Assembly (NCBI RefSeq): GCF_900105125.1
Contig: NZ_LT629750.1
Coordinates: 6,041,001-6,105,000, forward strand
Source: Bradyrhizobium canariense
GTDB lineage: Bacteria; Pseudomonadota; Alphaproteobacteria; Rhizobiales; Xanthobacteraceae
Reading direction: 5' to 3'
DNA: 64,000 nt
Position 1 is the first letter of the stretch. Each line of letters begins with the position of its first letter. Below are positions 18,852-27,829 of this stretch, in pieces. The notes under the pieces are model-generated. The model saw only the letters and a list, made by a program, of their open reading frames with translations, was not told where the DNA came from and made no database searches. A program made the translations under genes and the position numbers.

Positions 18852-20465
18852 GTGCTTACCAACGTCTTTAGAAACGTCCGCGCGCTTCCGTTTGCATTGC
18901 TGATCATCTTCGCCACCGTGCTTCCGGTCCTGGCGGGGCCGTTCGAAGACGCGGTCGGCAAATTCACCACCGACGATTATTCCGATACCGAAGACGCGGT
19001 CGACGCGATCGCGATATCGGGCAATCCGCTGGCTTTTCCCATCATCAGCGCGCTTCAGGACGGCCGGCTGATGTTCGACGCCGACGCCAAGAAAGTCTAT
19101 GTGACGCAGCCGGACGGCAAGGCGATCGACGCCGAAACCGGCGCGCCAGTCGCAAGCGTCCCGGACAGCGCCAGCGCCGTGCGGCTCAATAACAAGTTGC
19201 GGCGCCACGTCGAGGCTGCACTCGGCGCGCTGACGTTGCAGTCGCCGGATCCCGAGAAGCGGATCCAGGCCGCTCAATCGGTTTTCAAGAACCATGAGGA
19301 GAACCTGCTGCCGGCGATCGACGCCGCGCTGCAGAAGGAAAAGAACAAAGACGCGAAACAGGCATTCATTGAGGCGCGCGCAGCGATCGTCTTGTTCAAG
19401 GATGACGCCTCCGATGCCGATAAAATCGATGCCATTGCGACCATCCGGGCGCGTGGCGACCAGGAAGCGCTGGCGATGCTGACGGATATCGGCGGCGACC
19501 AGCCGGCCGCCGTCTCCCACGCTGCGGCCAGTGCGGTCGCGGCCATTCAAACCAGGCTAGCGATGTGGTCCTGGGTGCAAAATGCCTGGTACGGCCTGTC
19601 GCTCGGTTCGGTTCTGTTGCTCGCCGCGATCGGCCTTGCCATCACCTTCGGGGTGATGGGCGTCATCAACATGGCCCATGGCGAGATGGTCATGATCGGG
19701 GCCTACGTCACCTTTGTGGTGCAGCAAACCATTCGTAGCAGCTTTCCAGGGTTGTTCGATTACGCGCTCCTGATTTCAGTACCGTCGGCCTTCATCGTGG
19801 CCGGCGCGATCGGCATCCTGATCGAACGTACCATCATCCGCTTTCTCTACGGCCGTCCGCTGGAAACATTGCTGGCGACCTGGGGTCTGTCGCTGGTCTT
19901 GCAACAGGCGGTGCGCACCATGTTCGGCCCGACCAACCAGGAGGTCAGCAACCCGTCCTGGATGAGCGGTGCGTTCCAGCTCGGACAGATCACGATCACC
20001 TACAACCGGCTGTGGATTCTCTGTTTCACGCTGGCGGTATTCGGGATCCTGCTCGCGATGCTGCGCTACACGGCACTGGGACTTGAGATGCGTGCGGTGA
20101 CGCAGAACCGGCGCATGGCGGCATCGATGGGAATCGCGACCTCGCGCGTCGACGCGCTGACATTCGGTCTGGGGTCCGGCATTGCCGGCATCGCCGGCGT
20201 GGCGCTATCGCAGATCGACAATGTCAGCCCCAATCTCGGCCAGAGCTACATCATCGACTCCTTCATGGTCGTGGTGTTCGGCGGCGTCGGTAATCTCTGG
20301 GGCACGCTGGTCGGCGCGTTCACGCTTGGCATCGCCAACAAGTTCCTGGAGCCGGTCGCGGGCGCCGTGCTCGGCAAGATCGCCATCCTGGTGCTGATCA
20401 TTCTCTTCATCCAAAAACGACCCCGCGGCCTGTTCGCGCTCAAAGGGCGGGCGGTGGAAGCATGA
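18852..20465 (+). CDS. urtB: urea ABC transporter permease UrtB
   Basis: Inner-membrane permease of the branched-chain amino acid type. The 537-residue product starts at GTG 18852 with a signal-like segment, then a periplasmic alpha-helical domain (about residues 30-230) that is characteristic of UrtB and absent from LivH, then the permease part with eight or more helices (GVMGVINMAHGEMVMIGAYV is the family hallmark). Its stop overlaps the urtC start (ATGA). Confidence 0.94.
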   Translation: MLTNVFRNVRALPFALLIIFATVLPVLAGPFEDAVGKFTTDDYSDTEDAVDAIAISGNPLAFPIISALQDGRLMFDADAKKVYVTQPDGKAIDAETGAPVASVPDSASAVRLNNKLRRHVEAALGALTLQSPDPEKRIQAAQSVFKNHEENLLPAIDAALQKEKNKDAKQAFIEARAAIVLFKDDASDADKIDAIATIRARGDQEALAMLTDIGGDQPAAVSHAAASAVAAIQTRLAMWSWVQNAWYGLSLGSVLLLAAIGLAITFGVMGVINMAHGEMVMIGAYVTFVVQQTIRSSFPGLFDYALLISVPSAFIVAGAIGILIERTIIRFLYGRPLETLLATWGLSLVLQQAVRTMFGPTNQEVSNPSWMSGAFQLGQITITYNRLWILCFTLAVFGILLAMLRYTALGLEMRAVTQNRRMAASMGIATSRVDALTFGLGSGIAGIAGVALSQIDNVSPNLGQSYIIDSFMVVVFGGVGNLWGTLVGAFTLGIANKFLEPVAGAVLGKIAILVLIILFIQKRPRGLFALKGRAVEA

Positions 20466-21631
20466 TGCCCCACGTGCTCACGCGCTCGCTCGACCGCAGC
20501 GCAACCGTCTTTCTGATCGTGGTCGCCGCTTGCGGTGTGCTGATCCCGCTGTCGAATCTGCTGCTGCCGGCGGGCTCGCTGTTTCAGGTGCCGACCTATC
20601 TGGTGTCGTTGTTCGGGAAATACGTCTGCTACGCCATCCTGGCGCTCGCGATCGATCTGATCTGGGGCTATTGCGGCATTCTCTCGCTCGGCCACGGCGC
20701 GTTCTTTGCGCTCGGCGGTTACGCGATGGGCATGTATCTGATGCGCCAGATCGGCAGTCGAGGCGTCTACGGCAATTCGATATTGCCAGATTTCATGGTG
20801 TTCCTGAATTATCCGAAGCTGCCCTGGTACTGGCACGGCTTCGACATGTTCTGGTTCGCAGCCCTGATGGTTATTGTGGTTCCGGGCCTGTTGGCCTTCT
20901 GCTTCGGGTGGCTCGCGTTCCGCTCGCGCGTCACCGGCGTCTATCTGTCGATCATCACGCAAGCGATGACCTATGCATTGTTGCTGGCGTTCTTCCGCAA
21001 CGATTTCGGCTTCGGCGGCAATAACGGCCTCACCGATTTCAAGGATATTCTCGGCTTCAACATCCAGGCCGACGGCACCCGCGCCGCGTTGTTCGCGCTG
21101 AGCTGTCTGGCGCTGATTGTCGGTTTCCTGATCTGCCGCGCGGTGGTGACCTCGAAGCTCGGCAAGGTGCTGATCGCGATCCGCGACGCCGAATCCCGCA
21201 CCCGGTTTCTCGGCTACCGCGTCGAATCCTACAAGCTGTTCGTGTTCACGCTTTCGGCGTGCATGGCCGGCGTTGCCGGCGCGCTGTATGTGCCGCAGGT
21301 CGGCATCATCAATCCCGGCGAATTCGCGCCGGGAAATTCCATCGAGGCCGTGATCTGGGTTGCCGTCGGCGGCCGTGGCACCTTGATCGGTGCCGCGCTC
21401 GGCGCGGTCGTCGTGAACTACGCCAAGACCTATTTCACGTCCGGTCCGCTGGCGCCGTACTGGCTGTTCATGCTGGGCGCGATGTTCATCCTGGTGACGC
21501 TGTTATTGCCGAAAGGCATCATCGGCACTTTCAATGCCTGGTGGGAACCGTGGAAGGCGCGACGCTTGACGGCCAATGCCGTGAGTGCTGCGCGCGAAGA
21601 CGGCGTCAGCGAACCGAACATGGCGGAGTGA
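20462..21631 (+). CDS. urtC: urea ABC transporter permease UrtC
   Basis: Second permease subunit, LivM-like. The 389-residue polytopic product contains the LivM-type motif LIWGYCGILSLGHGAFFALG near residues 65-85 and the C-terminal EAVIWVAVGGRGTLIGA. It overlaps urtB by four bases and is followed after four bases by urtD. Confidence 0.94.
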   Translation: MMPHVLTRSLDRSATVFLIVVAACGVLIPLSNLLLPAGSLFQVPTYLVSLFGKYVCYAILALAIDLIWGYCGILSLGHGAFFALGGYAMGMYLMRQIGSRGVYGNSILPDFMVFLNYPKLPWYWHGFDMFWFAALMVIVVPGLLAFCFGWLAFRSRVTGVYLSIITQAMTYALLLAFFRNDFGFGGNNGLTDFKDILGFNIQADGTRAALFALSCLALIVGFLICRAVVTSKLGKVLIAIRDAESRTRFLGYRVESYKLFVFTLSACMAGVAGALYVPQVGIINPGEFAPGNSIEAVIWVAVGGRGTLIGAALGAVVVNYAKTYFTSGPLAPYWLFMLGAMFILVTLLLPKGIIGTFNAWWEPWKARRLTANAVSAAREDGVSEPNMAE

Positions 21632-21635
21632 AACA

Positions 21636-22397
21636 ATGAACGTCATGGACTCTCGTGCTACCTCGGCGCTGCTCTATCTCGACGGCGTGCACGTCTCGTT
21701 CGACGGCTTTCACGCCATCAATAATCTGTCGCTGACGCTCGCCCCCGGTGAGATGCGGGCGATCATCGGCCCGAACGGCGCCGGCAAGACCACGATGATG
21801 GACATCATTACCGGCAAGACCAAGCCGGACGAAGGCGAGGTCCTGTTTGACGGCGTCACCGATCTGACCCGGCTTGATGAAACACGGATCGCCGAACTCG
21901 GGATCGGCCGAAAATTCCAGAAACCCACGGTGTTCGAGAGTCAGACCATCGAGGATAATCTTCTGCTGGCGCTCAATGTCGATCATCGCGTCAAGGGCAC
22001 ACTGTTCTGGCGGGAAACTAAAGCCGAGTCCGAGCGTATCGAGCGTGTGCTGGAAACCATCCGCCTGACCGACGCGCGCGACCGCCTGGCGGGAAGCCTG
22101 TCGCACGGCCAGAAGCAGTGGCTGGAGATCGGCATGCTGCTGGCGCAGGATCCAAAGCTGCTTCTGGTCGACGAACCGGTTGCCGGCATGACCGACGTTG
22201 AAACTCACCAGACCGCCGAGCTGCTGAAGGAAATCAACCGCGACAAGACCATCATGGTGGTCGAGCACGACATGACCTTCGTCCGTGAACTCGGCGTCAA
22301 GGTGACGTGCCTGCACGAAGGCACGGTGCTGGCCGAGGGAACCATCGATCAGGTCTCCTCGAATGAACGGGTGATCGAAGTGTATCTGGGACGCTGA
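21636..22397 (+). CDS. urtD: urea ABC transporter ATPase UrtD
   Basis: LivG-like ABC ATPase. The 253-residue product has Walker A GPNGAGKTT (near residues 48-56), signature LSHGQKQWLEIG, Walker B LLLVDEPVAGM and the His switch. GGAG at 21624-21627 supports the ATG at 21636 over in-frame starts within urtC. Confidence 0.94.
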   Translation: MNVMDSRATSALLYLDGVHVSFDGFHAINNLSLTLAPGEMRAIIGPNGAGKTTMMDIITGKTKPDEGEVLFDGVTDLTRLDETRIAELGIGRKFQKPTVFESQTIEDNLLLALNVDHRVKGTLFWRETKAESERIERVLETIRLTDARDRLAGSLSHGQKQWLEIGMLLAQDPKLLLVDEPVAGMTDVETHQTAELLKEINRDKTIMVVEHDMTFVRELGVKVTCLHEGTVLAEGTIDQVSSNERVIEVYLGR

Positions 22398-22399
22398 TC

Positions 22400-23095
22400 A
22401 TGCTGAACGTCGACAATATCAGCCTCTATTACGGCGCGGCGCAGGCGTTGCGTGGCGTTTCGATCGCGGCGGAGCCCGGCAAGGTAACGTGCGTGCTCGG
22501 CCGCAACGGCGTCGGCAAGACCAGCCTGTTGCGCGCGATGGTCGGCCAATATCCGATTGCCAGCGGCGCGATCACGCTCGATGGTGCCGATATCACAGGG
22601 TTGAAACCCTATGAACGGGCGCGGCGCGGCATCGGCTTCGTGCCGCAGGGGCGCGAGATTTTTCCGCTTCTCACCGTGGAGGAGAATCTCAAGACCGGCT
22701 TCGGCCCGTTGAAGCGCGAAGACCGCAATATCCCTGACGACGTGTTCGCGCTGTTTCCGGTGCTGCAATCGATGCTCGGCCGCCGTGGTGGCGATCTTTC
22801 CGGCGGCCAGCAGCAGCAGCTTGCGATCGGGCGCGCGCTGGTGATGCGGCCGAAACTATTGCTGCTCGACGAGCCGACCGAGGGCATTCAACCGTCGATC
22901 ATCAAGGACATCGGCCGCGCGATCTCGTATCTTCGCAACCTCGGCAATATCGCGATCGTTCTGGTCGAACAATATCTCGACTTTGCCTGCGAGCTCGGCG
23001 ACAATTTCGCGGTGATGGACCGCGGCGCTGTGAAATATGCCTGTGATCGCAGCGCGATGGATCCGGCCGAAATCAGTCGCCAGATGGCGCTTTAA
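22400..23095 (+). CDS. urtE: urea ABC transporter ATPase UrtE
   Basis: LivF-like ABC ATPase, 231 residues, with Walker A GRNGVGKTS, signature LSGGQQQQLAIGRAL and Walker B LLLLDEPTEGI. It starts two bases after urtD and completes the high-affinity urea transporter. ureD follows after 48 bases, so transport and hydrolysis genes may share a transcript. Confidence 0.94.
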   Translation: MLNVDNISLYYGAAQALRGVSIAAEPGKVTCVLGRNGVGKTSLLRAMVGQYPIASGAITLDGADITGLKPYERARRGIGFVPQGREIFPLLTVEENLKTGFGPLKREDRNIPDDVFALFPVLQSMLGRRGGDLSGGQQQQLAIGRALVMRPKLLLLDEPTEGIQPSIIKDIGRAISYLRNLGNIAIVLVEQYLDFACELGDNFAVMDRGAVKYACDRSAMDPAEISRQMAL

Positions 23096-23143
23096 TCAAG
23101 GTTTTAAGACGCGACCGGCCAAGGTCGTGCTGGGGGGGAGGGG

Positions 23144-23980
23144 ATGCGGACCGATACCACGCGCGGGGCTTCGGCGATTTTCGCGGCCAATCGGGCTCAG
23201 GGGTCGGTGACGTTCGACGTACATCTCCTGGAAGGCGTCACCCGCCGCCGCCATCTGCATGAATCCGGTTCGTTGCGCGTGCGCTTTCCCTCGCCGGAAG
23301 GCGACGGCCTCTCGGCTGTTTTCGTCAACACCGCAGGTGGCGTTGCCGGCGGCGATCGCTTCGATATCGATATCGCGGCAGGCGAGGGCGCGCGGTTGAC
23401 GCTGACGACCGCAGCCGCGGAAAAAATCTATCGTGCGCCGGATGCGGCCGCGCAGCTCAATATCGCCCTGAAAGCGGCCGCAGGCGCACACCTCGCCTGG
23501 TTGCCGCAGGAAACCATTCTGTTCGATTCGGCGCGGGTGTCGCGCCGGATCGATATCGATCTTGCGGATACCGCCTCGCTGCTGCTGTGCGAAATCGTGG
23601 TGTTCGGCCGCTCGGCGATGGGCGAACGCATGCTTCGGGGTGAATTCGTCGATCGCTGGCGCTTGCGGCGCGGCGGCAAGCTGGTGCTTGCCGAAACCGT
23701 GCGGCTCGATGGCGATATCGGCGTCAAGCTTGCCAGTCCTGCGATCGCCAAAGGCGGCGTCGCCATCGGCACGGCGCTGATCGTGCCGGGCGATGAGGCG
23801 CTGGTTGAGCGGATCCGCGACCTTTCCGATTCGTTCGGTGGTGAGGTCGGCATCTCCGCCTGGAATGGGTTTGCAATGGCGCGCTTCTGTGCCCAAGATG
23901 CCGCCCGGCTTCGTGCCGACATGATGGCTGTGCTCGGCCGCGCCAGCGGTGCGGCGCTGCCGCGGCTCTGGCTCAATTAG
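23144..23980 (+). CDS. ureD: urease accessory protein UreD
   Basis: Scaffold chaperone that binds apo-urease with UreF and UreG during nickel insertion. The 278-residue product has the family segments FVNTAGGVAGGDRF (near residues 62-75), AEKIYR and WLPQETILFD. A long G-rich ribosome binding site (GGGGGGGAGGGG) lies just before the ATG. It is the first gene of the urease set. Confidence 0.93.
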   Translation: MRTDTTRGASAIFAANRAQGSVTFDVHLLEGVTRRRHLHESGSLRVRFPSPEGDGLSAVFVNTAGGVAGGDRFDIDIAAGEGARLTLTTAAAEKIYRAPDAAAQLNIALKAAAGAHLAWLPQETILFDSARVSRRIDIDLADTASLLLCEIVVFGRSAMGERMLRGEFVDRWRLRRGGKLVLAETVRLDGDIGVKLASPAIAKGGVAIGTALIVPGDEALVERIRDLSDSFGGEVGISAWNGFAMARFCAQDAARLRADMMAVLGRASGAALPRLWLN

Positions 23981-24027
23981 GTGGGCTCAATTAAATCGGA
24001 TCGATCAAAAATCATTAGAGTGCTCGC

Positions 24028-24330
24028 ATGAACCTGTCTCCCCGCGAAAAGGACAAGCTTCTGATTTCAATGGCGGCGATGGTGGCGCGACGGCGGCTGG
24101 AACGCGGCGTCAAGCTCAACCATCCCGAGGCCATCGCGATCATTTCCGATTTCATCGTCGAGGGCGCGCGTGACGGCCGCACGGTGGCCGATCTGATGCA
24201 GGCGGGCGCGCAGGTGCTGACCCGTGCCCAGGTGATGCCGGGCATCCCAGAGATGATTCACGACATTCAGGTGGAAGCGACGTTTCCCGACGGCACCAAG
24301 CTCGTCACCGTGCATGAGCCGATCCGATGA
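24028..24330 (+). CDS. ureA: urease gamma subunit UreA
   Basis: Small structural urease subunit, 100 residues, full length, with the characteristic start [13 protein letters not shown] and the segment [16 protein letters not shown]. It assembles with UreB and UreC into the nickel urease that hydrolyses urea to ammonia and carbamate. A dispersed palindromic repeat separates it from ureB. Confidence 0.96.
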   Translation: MNLSPREKDKLLISMAAMVARRRLERGVKLNHPEAIAIISDFIVEGARDGRTVADLMQAGAQVLTRAQVMPGIPEMIHDIQVEATFPDGTKLVTVHEPIR

Positions 24331-24339
24331 AGCAAATTG

Positions 24340-24434
24340 GTCATTCCGGGACGGCGCAGAGCGCCGGACCCGGAATCCAGAGATTATGAATTTCGAGATT
24401 CCGGGTTCGATGCTGCGCATCGCCCCGGAATGAC
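24340..24434 (+). repeat. palindromic intergenic repeat (GTCATTCCGGG family)
   Basis: A 95-base imperfect palindrome that opens with GTCATTCCGGGAC and closes with CGCCCCGGAATGAC, with inner arms around CCGGAATC and GAGATTCCGG. This is the long hairpin repeat common between genes in Bradyrhizobium and Rhodopseudomonas. Here it fills most of the ureA-ureB gap. Confidence 0.85.
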
Positions 24435-24446
24435 AGAGGAGGAAAA

Positions 24447-24752
24447 ATGATCCCCGGCGAATTATTCATCAAGGACGGCGAGATCGAGCTCAATGCCGGC
24501 CGCAAGACGGTGACGCTCACCGTTGCCAATTCGGGCGATCGTCCGATCCAGGTCGGCTCGCACTACCATTTCTTCGAGACCAATCCGGCGCTGAAATTTG
24601 ACCGCAAGAAAGCCCGCGGCATGCGGCTCGACATCGCGGCCGGCACTGCGGTGCGGTTCGAGCCGGGGCAGACCCGCGACGTGCAGCTCGTGGCGCTCGC
24701 CGGCAAGCGCACCGTCTACGGCTTCCGCGGCGACGTGATGGGGAAGCTTTGA
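24447..24752 (+). CDS. ureB: urease beta subunit UreB
   Basis: Structural urease subunit, 101 residues, with the family start [18 protein letters not shown] and the segment [13 protein letters not shown](T/V)N. GAGGAGG lies directly upstream. In most relatives ureC follows at once; here the DUF559 cassette intervenes. Confidence 0.96.
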   Translation: MIPGELFIKDGEIELNAGRKTVTLTVANSGDRPIQVGSHYHFFETNPALKFDRKKARGMRLDIAAGTAVRFEPGQTRDVQLVALAGKRTVYGFRGDVMGKL

Positions 24753-24781
24753 TTTCTTCAGAGACGATCACTGTTGTCCGG

Positions 24782-25222
24782 TCTCCTCCCCCCTTGCGAG
24801 GGAAGGGCGGGGAGGGGGGTATGCCGCATAACGAGGTCGGCAAGACTCAACGAGATCGTGCCAAACGACTAAGACAAGCAACGACGCGCAGCGAAACGCT
24901 GCTTTGGCGCCACTTGAAAGCGCATCGGCTCGCCGCTTTCGGATTTCGCCGGCAGAGCCCCATGGGCAGTTATATCGCGGACTTCGTCGCACACTCCTGC
25001 AAGCTCGTTATTGAGGTCGACGGCGAAAGCCACGATTTCGAGTCTCGTCTTCGCCACGACCGTCGGCGTGATGAATGGTTTGCGTCCCGCGGATATCGCG
25101 TGCTTCGGTTCACCAATGATGACGTGATGAAGAATCTGGAAGGCGTCGTAGCCGCTATCGGTCTGGCTGCGGAGCAAGCCTCACCCCCCTCCCTGACCCT
25201 CCCCCGCAAGGGGGGAGGGAGG
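24782..25222 (+). mobile_element. candidate mobile cassette: DUF559 nuclease gene between inverted palindromic repeats
   Basis: The left flank (24782-24823) and right flank (25179-25222) are inverted copies of one element. Read in the same sense, both carry TCCCCCCTTGCG, then GGGAGGG-like sequence, then GGGAGGGGGGT. Each flank is itself an imperfect hairpin. Between them lies a single gene for a Vsr/DUF559 nuclease. The whole unit is about 440 bases and sits between ureB and ureC, which are normally adjacent. The structure is seen directly; that it moves is inference. No target duplication is obvious. Confidence 0.6.
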
Positions 25223-25255
25223 AATTCTCGCGATGGAGTCCAATCATGTCGGTGA
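24821..25255 (+). CDS. DUF559 (Vsr-like) endonuclease domain protein
   Basis: A 144-residue product of the DUF559 family, related to the very-short-patch-repair nuclease fold. Visible family motifs are [35 protein letters not shown] and the putative catalytic stretch [11 protein letters not shown] (near residues 72-82), with [12 protein letters not shown] after it. GGAGGGGGG of the left repeat forms the ribosome binding site of the ATG at 24821. The C-terminus ([12 protein letters not shown]) is translated from the right repeat. The stop at 25253-25255 overlaps the first codons of ureC. Role unknown; no link to urease is expected. Confidence 0.8.
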   Translation: MPHNEVGKTQRDRAKRLRQATTRSETLLWRHLKAHRLAAFGFRRQSPMGSYIADFVAHSCKLVIEVDGESHDFESRLRHDRRRDEWFASRGYRVLRFTNDDVMKNLEGVVAAIGLAAEQASPPSLTLPRKGGGRNSRDGVQSCR

Positions 25256-26958
25256 AGATCAAACGTTCTGTCTATGCCGACATGTTCGGACCCACCACGG
25301 GTGATCGGGTGCGGCTCGCCGACACCGACCTCATCATCGAGGTCGAAAAGGATTTCACCATCTACGGCGAGGAAGTGAAATTCGGCGGCGGCAAGGTGAT
25401 CCGCGATGGCATGGGCCAGTCGCAGGCGACCAACAAGCAGGGCGCCGCCGACACCGTCATCACCAATGCGCTGATTGTCGATCACTGGGGCATCGTGAAG
25501 GCCGATGTTGCGATCAAGGAAGGCTACATCAGCGCCATCGGCAAAGCCGGCAATCCGGATATCCAGCCCGGCGTGACCATCGTCATCGGCCCCGGCACCG
25601 ACGTGATCGCGGGCGAGGGCAAGATCCTGACTGCGGGCGGCTTCGACAGCCACATCCATTTCATCTGTCCGCAGCAGATCGAGCACGCGCTGATGTCGGG
25701 TGTGACCTCGATGCTCGGTGGCGGCACAGGTCCGTCGCACGGCACCTTTGCCACGACCTGCACGCCCGGCCCCTGGCACATGGCGCGGATGATCCAGTCG
25801 TTCGATGCGTTTCCGGTCAATCTCGGCATTTCCGGCAAGGGCAACGCCTCGCGGCCGGCCGCGCTGGTGGAGATGATCAAGGCCGGCGCCTGCGCGCTCA
25901 AGCTGCATGAGGATTGGGGCACCACGCCCGCGGCGATCAACAACTGCTTGTCGGTTGCCGACGATCACGACATTCAGGTGATGATCCATTCCGACACCTT
26001 GAATGAGTCGGGCTTCGTCGAAGATACCATCAAGGCGTTCAAAGGCCGCACCATTCACGCCTTTCATACCGAAGGCGCTGGCGGCGGGCACGCGCCCGAC
26101 ATCATCAAGGTGGCCGGCCTGAAGAACGTGCTGCCGTCCTCCACCAATCCGACGCGCCCGTTCACGCGCAACACCATCGACGAGCATCTGGACATGCTGA
26201 TGGTGTGCCACCATCTCGATCCATCGATTGCCGAAGATCTCGCTTTCGCCGAAAGCCGCATCCGCAAAGAGACCATTGCGGCGGAGGACATCCTGCACGA
26301 TCTCGGCGCGCTCTCGATGATGTCGTCGGATTCGCAGGCGATGGGCCGACTTGGCGAAGTCATCATCCGTACCTGGCAAACCGCCGACAAGATGAAGAAG
26401 CAGCGCGGCTCGCTGCCGGAAGACAAAGGCAACAACGATAATTTCCGGGTCAAGCGCTACATCGCCAAATACACCATCAATCCCGCGATCGCGCATGGCG
26501 TCTCAAAGCTGATCGGCTCGGTGGAAAAGGGCAAGCTTGCCGATCTGGTGCTGTGGTCGCCTGCCTTCTTCGGCGTGAAGCCCGACTGCATCATCAAGGG
26601 CGGCTCGATTGTCGCAGCCCCCATGGGCGATCCCAACGCATCGATCCCCACGCCGCAGCCCGTGCATTATCAGCCGATGTTCGCAGCCTACGGTAAGTCG
26701 CTGACGGCCTCCTCGGTGGTGTTCACCTCCAAGGCCGCGGTGACATCGGGGCTGGCGCGGAAACTCGGCATCGATAAGAAGCTCTACGCGGTGCAGAATA
26801 CCCGCGACGGCATCTCCAAGAAGAGCATGATCCATAACGGCGCCACGCCCAAGATCGAGGTCGATTCCGAGACCTACGAGGTCCGCGCCGACGGCGAACT
26901 CCTGACCTGCGCGCCCGCTGAAGTGCTGCCGATGGCGCAGCGCTACTTCATGTTCTAG
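25246..26958 (+). CDS. ureC: urease alpha (catalytic) subunit UreC
   Basis: Catalytic subunit of nickel urease, 570 residues, full length. Nickel ligands H136 and H138 lie in SHIHF, and the carbamylated bridging lysine is K219 in LKLHEDWG; the flap region VCHHLDPSI near residue 325 is intact. GGAG at 25235-25238, after the DUF559 cassette, serves as its ribosome binding site, so the insertion has not removed translation signals. Its start overlaps the DUF559 stop. Confidence 0.97.
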   Translation: MSVKIKRSVYADMFGPTTGDRVRLADTDLIIEVEKDFTIYGEEVKFGGGKVIRDGMGQSQATNKQGAADTVITNALIVDHWGIVKADVAIKEGYISAIGKAGNPDIQPGVTIVIGPGTDVIAGEGKILTAGGFDSHIHFICPQQIEHALMSGVTSMLGGGTGPSHGTFATTCTPGPWHMARMIQSFDAFPVNLGISGKGNASRPAALVEMIKAGACALKLHEDWGTTPAAINNCLSVADDHDIQVMIHSDTLNESGFVEDTIKAFKGRTIHAFHTEGAGGGHAPDIIKVAGLKNVLPSSTNPTRPFTRNTIDEHLDMLMVCHHLDPSIAEDLAFAESRIRKETIAAEDILHDLGALSMMSSDSQAMGRLGEVIIRTWQTADKMKKQRGSLPEDKGNNDNFRVKRYIAKYTINPAIAHGVSKLIGSVEKGKLADLVLWSPAFFGVKPDCIIKGGSIVAAPMGDPNASIPTPQPVHYQPMFAAYGKSLTASSVVFTSKAAVTSGLARKLGIDKKLYAVQNTRDGISKKSMIHNGATPKIEVDSETYEVRADGELLTCAPAEVLPMAQRYFMF

Positions 26959-27135
26959 AGCCGCGATTGGCCAAAGCATTCCCTCGGACTTGATCCGACG
27001 GCGGCTGCCGGTTTTGTGTCCGATTGCGCTCCCAAATGGGCGTGCGATCCTGCCGCCAAACCGCTCACACTTTGGCGGATCATGGGCTATGGTCGCCTCC
27101 GGCGATCAAAGCCAGAACAAGCCGGGAGGACTTTC

Positions 27136-27435
27136 GTGATTTACGTTGTTGCCACACTGACCGTGAAGCCTGAAACACGCGCCGAATTCATCGCCGCCGC
27201 CACCGCCTGCATCAAGGAAACCCGCAAGGAGCCCGGCAATATTGCCTATGACCTGCACGAAAGCGTCACCGATCATTCCAAGATGGTGTTTGTCGAGCAG
27301 TGGGAAAACGCCGAGGTGCTGGTGCCGCACCGGAGCGCCGAGCACATGAAGGCCTTCGGCCGCGTTGCCATAAAATGCATGACGGCGCCGCCGAAGATCG
27401 AAGTCATTACGCCCGAAAAGGTCGAAGTTCGCTAA
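27136..27435 (+). CDS. ABM-domain (antibiotic biosynthesis monooxygenase-like) protein, copy 1
   Basis: A 99-residue dimeric alpha/beta-barrel protein of the ABM/YgiN type. It begins VIYVVATLTVKPE from a GTG at 27136, preceded by GGGAGG; a longer frame from 27016 lacks such a site. The core contains the RKEPGNIAYDLHE strand-turn and the end PPKIEVITPEKVE. ABM proteins act as small quinol monooxygenases or ligand-binding proteins, and no substrate can be inferred. It lies between ureC and ureE with a close paralogue next to it. Confidence 0.82.
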   Translation: MIYVVATLTVKPETRAEFIAAATACIKETRKEPGNIAYDLHESVTDHSKMVFVEQWENAEVLVPHRSAEHMKAFGRVAIKCMTAPPKIEVITPEKVEVR

Positions 27436-27462
27436 TCAAGAAAAACATCGGGAGAGAATCTG

Positions 27463-27762
27463 ATGATCTATGTCGTTGCCACCACCCAGGTGAAGCCGGA
27501 CCAGCGGGACGCCTTCATCAAGGGCGCCAAGGAATGCATTGCGGCAACCCGCAAGGAAAAAGGCTGTCTCTCCTATGAGAGCCACACCAGCATCAACGAT
27601 CCCAATCTGTTCGTGGTGGTCGAGCGCTGGGAGACCCGCGACGACCTCAACGCGCATGGCCGTGCGCCGCATATGAAGGTCTGGCGTGAATATTCAGCGC
27701 CGCTGAAGGTGTCGCCGACGGTGATCGAGATCATCAGCGATGGCAAGGTCGAGAAGTTCTAG
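27463..27762 (+). CDS. ABM-domain (antibiotic biosynthesis monooxygenase-like) protein, copy 2
   Basis: A 99-residue paralogue of the preceding gene, sharing the start IYVVATTQVKP, the TRKEKGCLSYESH turn and the C-terminal TVIEIISDGKVE. GGGAG stands 8-9 bases before the ATG. The tandem arrangement and equal length indicate gene duplication in place. It is followed directly by a dispersed repeat and then ureE. Confidence 0.85.
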   Translation: MIYVVATTQVKPDQRDAFIKGAKECIAATRKEKGCLSYESHTSINDPNLFVVVERWETRDDLNAHGRAPHMKVWREYSAPLKVSPTVIEIISDGKVEKF

Positions 27763-27829
27763 AGCGTTTCAAGCGAAGTGAACCGGTTCACGTGAAGAAA
27801 ACGCGTCATAGCAAGAAGCAGAGGCTCGC
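27763..27829 (+). repeat. intergenic repeat, TAGAGCGTTTC...GAAGAAAACGCGTCA family
   Basis: The gap before ureE carries AGCGTTTCAAGCGAAGTG, ACCGGTTCACGTGAAG and AAAACGCGTCA in the order found in a dispersed bradyrhizobial repeat. A shorter relative is at 9339-9386. The stretch GAGGCTCG at its end lies just before the ureE ATG. Confidence 0.75.

Noticed and set aside
17430..19550. 706-codon open frame on the reverse strand across urtA and urtB
   Set aside because: Antisense shadow of well-supported transporter genes; unnatural amino acid composition.
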